The notes under the pieces were generated by a model, which was given only the letters and a program-made list of their open reading frames with translations, ran no database searches and was not told where the DNA came from. Shown one piece after another: positions 9,927 through 21,900 of a stretch of 64,000 nt of DNA. The stretch spans positions 181,912,349-181,976,348 of the forward strand of contig NC_081842.1 of assembly GCF_963259705.1 (NCBI RefSeq). Reading direction: 5' to 3'. Position 1 is the first letter of the stretch, and every line of letters begins with the position of its first letter. The position numbers and the translations under genes are program-made. The DNA is from Myotis daubentonii. Lineage: Eukaryota > Chordata > Mammalia > Chiroptera > Vespertilionidae.

Positions 9927-12900
9927 TCACTTTACCTGGTGCACCTTTCTCCCCCGGAGATAATTTCTACAAAAAGGAGAGGATTCCACACAGACCAAAA
10001 ATGCTGGTGTCAGGGTTTTTACAAGGTACCTGCAGTGAATACAACAAAAGAGAGGAGTGAATTGAATTGCAGTCTTAATCATCCATGCGCTTTCCCAACA
10101 ACATTCAAGGTGAACCTTTGGATGTGAATCAACATTAAAATGTAAGTTAGCATATTTATTTGTTGGGATGTTTAAAAATCTGGCAAATTAGCATGACTCC
10201 ACCCCCTTATAACCTAGCCAGACCCTCTGGGGCAGTCCTCTAGCATTTGCTCAAAGCTCAGGGAAAGTAGCCCAAAAATCAACTTACACATCTACCGAGG
10301 GCATTCTTTATAGTCTAGGAACATCCCAAAGCAGAAGAAAGTGACAACTGCCAAATCCAACTGGCTGCCACTGCTACTAAGGAAGGTGCTTAGAGCAAGA
10401 CCGTCCTTTACAGTTTACAAAAGCACTTTGTCTCCTACTCTCTCATCAGCTCTCAAATACCTGGTACGTATGTAGGCAAGAGTTATTATTCCCATCCTAG
10501 AGGTGAGGAACTAGCCCCGGAGAGACAGTGTGTGCTTACAATCACACAGCCATGAAACAATGGTGTCTGGCTTCAAGAACCAATGGTCTTTCCTTATAAC
10601 AAAATCAGGGGACAAGGCACAATTGGGAGCAGTAGGGCCATCCCAGCTATATTCAGATACAAAAGAAAGGCAGCTTTTTCCTCTTCAGACCAGTCCCACT
10701 CACATCTCCCAGTCTGAGGGTACATGGCTGCAGAGCAATGAGCTCAGTCATCACACTGCCACCTGTTTGGCAAATGGCTGGGCCAGTCTCCATGGTTGCC
10801 ATCTCACTGTTTTATGTCCAGGGCAGAAGGTAGGAAGTACGAGGCAATTAACAGTGGAATGAGAACCTGGCTGAATCCCTGGAATGGTGGGTGAGCATCT
10901 TCCCTGTTGTACTCAGGCTCATGAAGAGACTCACCTGGGGTGCTGTAGCACCTGCAGCAAAGTGCTCTTAGGAGGCACCCGGTACAGTTCTGCCCTGTCC
11001 TCATCTTCAAAGTAGACCTGCAAGATTAACAGAGGAGTGGGAGTGAGATACAAATGGCTGCAGCAGCACCAGGCATGTTCAGGCCCAGTCTAGGGAACAG
11101 TTAAAGAGATGATGATTGTTATTAGCTGAATGCCTCCTGCACAGAGCTGTGGAATATAAAGCACTCAGTCCTGCACAATGATACTAAGAAGGGTATTATC
11201 GGCTCCATTTGCCAAAGATAGAACCAGGATCAGAGAAGGGAAATAACTCACCAATAAAACCCAGATAATAAACAGAGCAGCCAAGACTCAAGCCCAGGCC
11301 TATGAGCCTTTCCTTCCCTAACAATTCAATATATCAAAGTTAATTTCCTGATTTTGATGTTTGATTGGGATTATGAAGGAAAATGTCCTTGTTTGTGGCA
11401 AATAGACACTGAAGTATTCAGAAGTGATGGGGGATCAGCTGGAATCTTTCTGAAATGGTTAGAAGACAGACTCTTTATACTGTAATTTGTGATTATTTTT
11501 TAATTCCAACAATGGGATATTATTCAGCCTTAAAAAGGAAATTCTGACACATGCTACAACATGGATGAACCTTGAAAACATTATGCTAAGAAAAATAAGC
11601 CAGTCCCACAGTAAATATAGTAGGATTCCACTCATATGAGGTACCTAAAGCAGTCAAGTTTAATAGAGACAAAGTAAAATGGTGGTTTCTAGGGGAAGGG
11701 AAAATAGGCAGTTATTGTTTAACTAGAGGCCCGCTGCAAGACATTTGTGCACTGGAGGGGGGGGGGGTTGCTCAGCCCGGCCTGCACCCTCCCTCAGTCC
11801 AGGACCCCTTGGGGGATGTCCACCTGCTGGGTTAGGCCTGCTCTCCGTGGCAGGCGGACATCCTTCGAGGGGTCCTTAGCGCTGCCGCCGAGGGAGGAGA
11901 GGCTCCCGCCACTGCTGCTGTGCTCACAAGCCATGAGCCCAGCTTCTGGCTGAGCAGTGTTCCCCCTTTGGGATCTCACTGACCACCAGGGGGCAGCTCC
12001 TGCATTGAGCGTCTGCCCCCTGGTAGTCAGTGCGCATCATAGCGACTGGTCGTTCCGCCATTCAGTCATTTGCATATTAGGGTTTTATTATATAGGATGG
12101 GTACAGTTTCAGTTTGGGATGATGAAAATAGAGATGGATAGTGGTGAAGGTTGCATAATAATGTGAATGTACTTAATGCTACTTAACTATAATGAATAAT
12201 AATAGTTACATATATATAATTTAGTAAGTATCTATACTAATAAAAGGGTAATATGCAAATTAGACTGGATAGACAGGACGTCTTTTGGATGTTCTTCCTG
12301 ACAAAGCCACGGTGGCTGCAAGGGCCGAGGGCAGGTGGCCGGCAGTGGCAGCAGCAGCAGGGTGATGGGGATGGCGCCTCCCCCTGATCAGCCTGGTCGC
12401 CCCCCCCGCCCCCAGAGGGAGGCCAGACTGCGGGAGTGGCCTTAAGCTGTCAGTAGGACATCCCCTGAGGGCTCCCAGACTGTGAAAGGGGGCAGGCCAG
12501 GCTGAGGGACCCCACCCTCCATGTATGAATTTTTGTGCACCAGGCCTCTAGTATCCTATATGATAAAGAGGTAATATGCAAATGGTCATTACGCCGTGAA
12601 GCGTAATGACTGACCGTATAACGACTGGATCACGATCAGCAGGAGGGTGGAGCAGCAAGCTACAAGCGGGCAGCAGAGAGCGACAGGAGGGGCCAGGGCA
12701 GCAAGCTATGGGGAGGGTAGCAGGGGAAGCTACAGGAGGGCGGGGCAGCAGTTAAAGAGCTACTGGAGGGCGGCAGCGAGCTATGGTGCACGGATTTGTG
12801 CACGGGGCTACTAGTGGAATATAAAATGATAAAGTTTAGGTTCTGTATATTATTTTTTTAAAAAGCAATGAATGTAAAAAGGGGACATACGTAATACTTT

Positions 12901-15900
12901 CAACAATATCTTTTTTTTTTTTTTTTTTTTAAGGGGGCAATGAAACCCCTCCCCCCTCAAAACATTCCATAGAGCAGCAGTCGCCAAATGGTGGTCCGTG
13001 AGGTCCGAAAGGTTGGTGACCACTGCCATAAAGGAACAAAATAAAATTTCTCTTACCTCTAAATTATCAGGGCAGTATTTTTGCTCTAAGTCCCAAGAGG
13101 GTGTTTCAGCAAACATCACCATTAGATGATCAATAAACCTAAGGATATAACATGCACTTTCTGGGTATCAATAACTCATGATCTACTTTCCCACATCACA
13201 GTCCCCAGACACCAAATCAGAGATATCAAGAATGTATGAAACACAAAATGCAGATGTAAGCCATTTTGACAACAGTGCCCAAAACATGTCTGTGTATCGC
13301 TTATCCTATTATGACATAGTAATTTTCTTTAATTTAAAGTAATTTTCTTTACATTTAAGCCTGACTCAAGCTTAACAACATTCCTCATACTGAGCCACAT
13401 TCTAAGCATTAATCTTAGGAAATCACATGTTAAAACTGCTAGTTATACTTTTTCTAATAAATACACATTTAAATTACTATGCATTTACTACCTACAATGA
13501 TTTCATATCTCACCAGATATGTACAAACACTGTACTGAAGTGTTATATTTACTAGCCCCATCAGTACAGTGGTGAGACTGTGTGTATCATTGCAGAGCTA
13601 GTTAGCAAAGGGAGAAATCAGCTATAGGACTGAGATTACGCCAAACCAGACAGACTGAAACCCTCTACACTATTCTCTTCCTTCAACCAAAAATCCTTCT
13701 GTCCTTCCTGCAGAGACTACAGGAAAAGATCATGCAAGAAAGAGCTCAGGGTTCCTGGGCAAGTAAGTACCTGGAGTCCTCATGAAAAGCAGAGATGAAG
13801 TCCGATTGGGCATACTCTGGGTACAGAAAGAGCACAGGCCAGCTCAGTCTGCCCTGGTCATCTACACTCAGCCTGGCTCCATAGGGGTTCTCAAAGCTGA
13901 GCCCATCCAGGAGTGCACTTAGACCATCTGAGGCAGAATCTTCATCCTCACTGGTAGCTTCAGAGACTAGCCTGATGTTCCTAGCCTGGGGTAAAGACAG
14001 AAACCTTACTGTGTGGAAGGATGCAAACCCATTTCACAAAAAGGGAAACCATAACACTGCAAGCTTCCTGATTCACTGTCATTATCTCTGAGGCCTAGCA
14101 CATAGCTGGCATCACTTGTTTAACTGAACTTCCCTGGACATCTACCAAAAATAGAGATGAGCTAGAGATGGTTTCTGCCCTCAAGACCAGCTCATGGTCT
14201 AGTGGGGAGCTAGCTATGGAAATAAGTACAATATACAATGAGAAATAAAGCTTTGGAACTGCCGACAATGAATAATTAATTAATTCAGTCTGGGAGCTGG
14301 AGGTGACTGGGGGAAGCTAGGCCTTCAACAAAGACTTTGAAAGGCAGAGAAGTAGAAATGGGGGAAGGTGGAAGGGCATTCCACCCCAAGGAACATGTGC
14401 ACAAAAAGATCAAGAGCGAAGAGTGTGGCATGTGCTTCAGTTTAGCCAGGACATGGAATACTAAAAATAATGGACATTGACTTAATCTTGACTGTCTTAC
14501 GGAAATAAGGATAAATCTAAGGTCTGAATAATGGAGTCACCTCTTACGTGTGTGTAGAGATCCCTAAGGCTACAAACGAGAGGAAAGTTACATGCGATTC
14601 AAATTGCCTTTGATGTTATCTCCTAAATCAGAGGTTGGCAAACTTTCCCTTAAAGGGTCAGATAAGAAATACTTTAGGCTTTGTGGGTCAAATGGTCTCT
14701 GTTGAAGTTAACTACTCAATTCTGGCATTGTAGTGTGAAAACAGCCATAGGTACCATAAACAAACAGGCAGGGCTGCATTTGCTGACCCCTACTCTAAGC
14801 TATTGTTAAAATATAGTATGTATGGCTTTGTGTATATACTGTCTTTTGTACAGTGAAGTTTCTGAGCTGCAGTGTTAGACTAAAGGAGAGAACCAAAGTA
14901 AGGTCTGTGTGCAAATATCTGGGCATTCCAATATCCTACATTTTAAAAATGATCAAATCCCTCATTGTGGTCCTGGCTGGTTTGGCTCAGTGGATAAAGC
15001 TTCAGCCTGTGGACTGAAAGGTCCCAGGTTTGATTCCAGTCAAGGGCACATGCCTGGGTTGTGGGCTTGATCCCCAGGGGACGTGCAGGAGACAGCCAAT
15101 CAATGATTCTCTCTCATCATTGACGTTTCTATCTCTCTCTCCCTCTCCGTTCCTCTCTAAAATCAATAAAAATATATTTTTTAAAAATCCCTCATCATGA
15201 ATGAGAATCAGATGGAGAATCGGGAGAATTCCATTTTGTTTAGCCTGTTAACACATGCTAGCAGATTGCTTGTTGTGTGGAGGGACTAGTGGAGTGCATC
15301 TTAGTAGTGTGAAGTTCTCAAAATCAAGAAGTCACTTAAATGGGTGCACAATTTAACTCACCAAAGAATGAAACTAAGAGCCTACCCCACATTTTCATAG
15401 CAGGTGTTTATGTCCCCTTGTGAAGACCAAGACCAAGCAAGCCAAGGCTCACCAGGTAAAAAGCAGGGTTTGGATCAGACTACATTCAATTAAAACACAG
15501 TGAAGAGAGGGCAAGGGAGGTAGAACTTATTGCTGTTGTTGCCATAGTTAGAGGAAAATCATCCTAAAATTCAGACTTTCAGGATGCAGTGGAACACAGT
15601 GGCTAAGAGCAAGGACCGGCTCTGATACATTGGCCATGTGAGGTTTCTTCACCTCTCTGAGACTGTCATCAGCTAGCAAAACAGGAGCAAGAAATCTTAC
15701 CTCAGAAGGCTACTGTGAAGATTAAATGATGCTTAACCCATAGCAACTATTCAGTATAGGTTACCTGAGACCAACATATGCACAAGTGGGAGAGCTGACT
15801 GAACTCAGGGAGTCTGACTCCAGAGCCCCTTCATCACGAAATTTTATCAAAGCAGGAAGAAAATGAACAAATTCATTCAAGTAAAGCATCCCAAGAAAGG

Positions 15901-18900
15901 TTCCCAAGAGACCTCAGGATTCTTGGGTTTAGCAAGAGCATAAGGGCCTAAGGTTTGAGAGCTTACCTTGATGGCCTGGAGTAAAGCCTCATTCTGATTC
16001 TGCTCTTTCTTCTCTTTCAGCTTTGCTTTCCTTATATCCCTCTGTTCAGTCCGCTGAAAATAAATTCAGATGCATCAGCTCTAAGGAACTTGCTTCCTCA
16101 TGTTATCCCAGTCTGCTCCTAAAAACCACTACCTCTGTTCTCTATCCAATACAGGCTCCTATGTCAAGGGATACCAGTGGTGCACATTAGAGAATGATTA
16201 AGATGGATGTTCAATAAACATTTAAAAATTTACAGTTCCTGTACCCAAGATTCAGTCTACAGGGGAGTGTGGGGGGTGGACAGACAAGTAAAAGGTCTGT
16301 GATGTGTAACCCTGGTGGTGTGAACCAAGTGCTATGAACCACAGAAGAGGGAGTAACCGACTCTGCCCCTTTGAGGAGGTGGGTTTAGATATAAGAGGAA
16401 CATTCCACCAGATGAAGGAGAAAGAGCATTCTCGGTAGAGAGACTGACATCAAATGGATACCACTACGGGGCATTTCAGCCTCACTGGTATGGCTGGGAA
16501 AACCCAGGGCAAAACTTACCAGAGGCTCTCTGCCTTTTGCACAATTATAATCCACTAGAGGCCCGGTGCACGAATTCGTGCAAGAGTGGGGTCCCTTGTC
16601 CTGGCCTGTGGGATCGAGCCAAAACCAGCTCTCCAACATCCCGAGGGGTCCTGGATTGAGAGGGCACAGGCCAGGCCGAGGGACCCCACTAGTGCATAAC
16701 TGGGGCTGGGGAGAGACGTGGGAGGTTGGCCAGCCAAGGACGGACTGTGGGAGGGCTCCAGGGCATATCCAGCCCGTCTCACTCAGTCCCAATCAGCCGG
16801 ACCCCAGCAGCAAGCTAACATAGCGGTCGGAGCATCTGGCCACTGGTGGTCAGTGCACATCATAGTGACTGGTTGACGGGTTGACTGTCTGCCCCCTGGT
16901 CATCAGTGCACATCATAGCAAGCAGTTGAGCAGTCTTATCATATAATTAGCATATTACGCTTTGATTGGTTGAATGGCCGACCAGTTGACCGGACACTTA
17001 GCATATTAGGCTTTTATTATATAGGATGACAGAAAAGTGCCACCAGTCTACTTAATCTGGCAGAAATATAATTTAGATTTCCTTTTCTGGCTAATCTACC
17101 CCAAACCAGCTGACCCTGCTTTTACCCTCAAGATTGTATATTAAGAAGGATCAGCAAACTCCTTCTGTAAAGGGCCAGAGAGTAAATATTTTAGGCTTTG
17201 CAGACCTTGTATGGTTTATATCACATACTATCTGGTTTTGCTGTTATTTATAACACTTTTAACACTTTAAAAATGTGAAAAACATGCTTAGTTCACTGAA
17301 TGTGCAAAAGAGGCCAGGATTTGACCAGTGGGTCAGTTTTCTGAGCCCCGTTCTAAAATATAGCACCATTCCTCATGCTCTCCACAAATGCCTCACAAAG
17401 GCTAACAATTCTTTTTGCTTCTTGTGAACAAAGCCTACCCTTTCAGGGAGACAGTGATTGATAATTCTTGGTCATTCCTTCTCCAATCGAGTCTGCCAAG
17501 AGAGCTGCAAAAATCCTTTCTGCTGTTAGCAAGTTTGATTACACTATCAAGTGCCCCAACCATGGACACCTCTAGAACTATGTCTAATACTGTCTTCCTA
17601 GTTGAGTTACATTTGACCGCAGTGTCTGATCCACATTAGAAGATGATTAAGATGGATGATTAAGGATGACTTGGACTTTCTCATGTTTTGTTCTGATTTA
17701 CAGGAGGCAAGTGGGTGGATATGGCTGTCTCACCTGAAATTTGGGGTCTCAGCAGCCCACATAAAGTGGAATAACCACCAGGTCAGAGCAGAGGAGCCCT
17801 GAACTATGGAGCTTGCTGCTCCTTCTTTTTTAAATCAACTTTGTTGAGGTGTAATTTACAAATTTTATGTGTATAGTTTAGTAAGTTTTGACAAATCTAT
17901 ACCGAGTACTCAATACTCCAATCCTTCAGTGGTTCTTAACCTTCCTAATGCCGCGACCCTTTAATACAGTTCCTCATGTTGTGGTGACCCCCAATTTCAT
18001 TGTTACAAATTGAACATAATTAAAGCATAGTGATTAATCACAAAAACAATATGTAATTATATATGTGTTTTCTGATGGTCTTAGGCGACCCTGTGAAAGG
18101 GTCATTCGACCCCCAAAGGGGTCGCAACCCACAGGTTGAGAACCACTGCTCTAGAAAGTACCTTCACGCCCCTTTGCAGTCAATCTCCCTCCCATCCCAC
18201 CAGTGGAATGCTTGTTCCTTTTATTGCCAAGTAATATTCTATGGTATGAATATACCACTTCGCTTAACTAGTCTCTTATCCTTGTCATCTTCCTCCTCAT
18301 CCTCTAGCATGTCCTCCACTACTATACCACATTGCCTGATATTATCAAGTAGTTCCATGTCAACAGTAACAACAAAACCAATGGTATACGTAGAGCTGAA
18401 AGTTCCAGACAACAAAGAGAAAGAGCGTGTCTTTTTCTTCCTCCTCCAGCAATTTCTGATTTTTTTCTTCGGTCTTTTTTGAAACTGCTTCCTTTCTTCT
18501 CTTGGTTTCGTTCTTCCTTTTACAACGTATTCTTATTTTACTTATTTATGTATTTATTTAATTTATTGTTTCATAATAGTGGTACTGTACACAGCATGTA
18601 GCGGTGATGTAATCTCATGGCAGGATACTGTCCAGTTGAAGTAAAGATATTATAGCATCTTATTAGGCATTTGTTGTTTGTTGAACAATTACCAATCATC
18701 CCATTTGTTAAGAGGCTTGCTTTGCGCATGTGAGGGAGGAGCAAAGGAATGGTGACAGCAAGCAGAGGGTTGGTCACACCTGTAAGACTTGGATACCACC
18801 TCCCAGTTAGAGGAGTACCTTGCCTTGCTCTGGAATACATAAAAGACACATCAGTCTATAGCTTACCTACTTTTGTCTCTAGTGATTTAAACTTAGCCTC

Positions 18901-21900
18901 CTTTAACTTAGCCAACCTATCAATTGCACCTAGGACAGAATCAATTCTCTCCAGTAGCTGATCTCTAACTTCCTTTCTATCAGTTAATATATCTCTAGTT
19001 CTTCACTTGACTCGCTTCCAAGAGGCTCTGTTTCTTCCTTTTTACTCTTGTCATTTGTAGAGTCAGCACATGTTGACATTCTTTCCATCCTTGTTTCTGT
19101 TTCTGCGGCAGCTAAAGACAGACCTTGGGCCAACACTTCTTGTGGTTTGTCATCCAGGAAGGTTGTTGGTTCTCTGTATGCTGGTCCCAAAGGTGGACCT
19201 GCCTGATGAGGGTTTGTACGTCTTGGTCAGAACTTTTTGGTTCTTGATTTTTGTTTTTAAAGAAGAAAAAGTTTACAATGACCAAAAAGACACAATCTGG
19301 GGAATGCAAATTTGTTATTAATGTCAATTAAATGCCAAGTGGCTACTGATTTTGCCACTAACCTTTAGTTTTTCTGCTTTAATCCTCATTTCCAGAAGCT
19401 TCTTCTCTTTGGCATCTATCTGCAGCCCCTCATCACACCAGTTCATAGCCTCAGCAAAGTTTTTCAATTCCAGATGGCATAAGGCACCTGCAGGAACCCA
19501 GAACTCTTAGGGCCCATGGACAACATGCATGGAAAGAGCCCCCTTGAGGAGGAATCCCCACTCTACCAGCCACCAGCCAGCACCCTGAAGAGAAAACAGA
19601 TAAAGCCCCTAGTACTGTATTCCCAAGACTAGAAGACAATTTTTGTATCTTAGCTCAAAAGGTCTCTAGGGCCCTCAACTCAAAACTCCTGTGAGACTCC
19701 CCAGTCTTAAGGACTCTTAAAGTAGGGAAGGCTGCAGCTTAGTGGCAAAAAGCACAGCCCTTGGAATCAGACAGATCTGGCTGGAAATCTGGCTCTGTCA
19801 TTTACCAACTAGGTATTAGACCAGTGGTTCTCAACCTTCTGGCCCTTTAAATACAGTTCCACATGTTGTGACCCAACCATAAAATTATTTTCATTGCTAC
19901 TTCATAACTGTAATGTTGCTACTATTATGAATCGTAATGTAAATATCAGATATGCAGGATGGTCTTAGGCGACCCCTGTGAAAGGGTCGTTCGAGTGCCA
20001 AAGGGGTCGTGACCCACAGGTTGAGAAGCGCTGCATTAGACAAAGGACTGAGCACCTCTGAGTTTCTGGTTCCTCATCTGCACATGAGAAGAATGAAGTC
20101 CATCTCAGGTCATTTTTCTAAATGGCGTCACAAAGCAGAATCTGCCTCAGCAATTAAAGCAGTGGCAAGACCAAAGACATTAGGTCTCTCCTAAAACTGT
20201 TCTTGATGGCTACCAGTTTAAGCTGCTTCTCCTTTAATCATGCTCAGTCTTCTCCTGTCAGCCATTTAGGCTTTCCACAGAACGTCTAAATATGAGAACA
20301 ATAAGTGCTGAGATGTCAGCAGAATCCAACTCCATCGTCCAAAGATAAACAAACTGATACTCAGAATGGGTGTCTTGCCAAGGCCACGTGTTAAGGTAAA
20401 ACTGACAATTCGAGGATTACAGACTTCCAACACGAGGACAATTCCACAGGACTCCATTCAACTTACTTGCCAATCTTTGCTCAGTACCTTCTTTCCCTAT
20501 GAGAAACACCCCCAATCATAAAGATCTGAAGAAGCATAACTTTGATAAAGAATTTTAAGTTGGTCCATGAGGATACAGGGAAAATTAACATTTGAGGAAT
20601 AAGTTACTAGTAAAGTTTGCAAAGCACCTTTGAGCTTCTTTTAAAAAAAAGGTTAAGTATAAAAAGTAATAAAAGCACTATTATTACATAGAAAGGTTAG
20701 ACTACAAGAAAAAGAATAATCAGAAACATCTCAGCCTCAGAGTTATCTTTTAATTAACATTGACATGACATTTGAAGATTTCACTGTTCAATCAACTAAT
20801 TTGGAAACAAATTAGAATGTGGCTTTTGGGATTGCTTTATTTTTATTATTTTTATTCTTTATTAATATGAAATGAGGAATTTCAATTTCTCTACAAATTC
20901 TTAAAACACAAAGGGCTGGATTATTTTCCAGAGAATTCTTTTTAAAATGGCATGTTGCTATTGATAAGGACTAGGAACTTAATTAACATCAAGATTGCAA
21001 AAATAAGGTGATTTCATTAGTATCTTAGCACCTTATTATCAAACCTTAAGATGTCTCAACTTTTGGTTCCATAGTGCTAACTTTTCCTTAATTACTATCA
21101 TACTTAGTTCTACAAGACTTACCTCTTACTATTGCTTTGAGGTGGCAGGGTTTTAGTTTTCTGGCAGCCGTCACATCATTGAGAGCAGAACGAAAATTGC
21201 CTGATGAAACATCATTTAAAAGAAATAACATGGTTTAAAATCAGAATATTTTCAAAATTTCATGTGTAGAGACAAAGACACTCTTGTACAATCTTGGATA
21301 AATATAATCAAAGCAACTGTTTTTAAAAAATATACATATTTTTAAAATATATATAACTGTGCTCATCAAAAGCCTTAGAAATGCTTAAATCATCAGGCAA
21401 CCAACCCACCAAACTACAGATGGCTAGCTAGTAAGCACATGAAATGATGCTCAACATCAGGAATTAGAGAAATTAAAATAAACATGAAATTGGTAAAAAT
21501 AAAGTTACATAATATCCAGATATGAAAAAAGGGCACTCTAATAGTAAATTAAAGAGCCAATTAGCATGCACTTTGTGGAAACATTGTGACCTAACAATAC
21601 TCTTCTAAGAATTTATCCTACCTTACATAGCTGCTATGAGGTCAAGAGGGGTAACAAATTTAGAGAAACAAAATGGGAAATGTGCTTTGTAAACCATACC
21701 AGTGACATATTTAAGGAGTGACTCCTCATATTTACCTATTTGCTCCTCTGGTGTCCTCACACACACTTATTTTTTCCTTGCAAGGTGCTTTTGTTCTTAT
21801 TAGCCCTATAAATCCTATCCTTTAAGCTCCCCAGAGAGAGGAACGGTGTAGCTCTTCTTCACAGTGCAGTGCCTAGCACACAGATAAAGTCAGGTCTTAC

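Larger units (their letters stand above)
11485..12850 (+). mobile_element. Old L1 3' end fragment, split by three Helitrons
   Basis: 11485-11722 is L1 ORF2-end/3' UTR sequence in sense (CAACAATGGGATATTATTCAGCC type, then ACATGGATGAACCTTGAAAAC). It resumes at 12098 with GGGTACAGTTTCAGTTTGGG and reaches the final AT-rich part after 12815. The intervening 11723-12097, 12231-12551 and 12554-12814 are HeliBats. It lies in TTC4 intron 8 (between exons 9 and 8). Confidence 0.75.

Noticed and set aside
16385..16823. ORFs of 85-135 codons on both strands
   Set aside because: They lie across the HeliBat at 16555-17026 and its flank; the repeat composition explains them.
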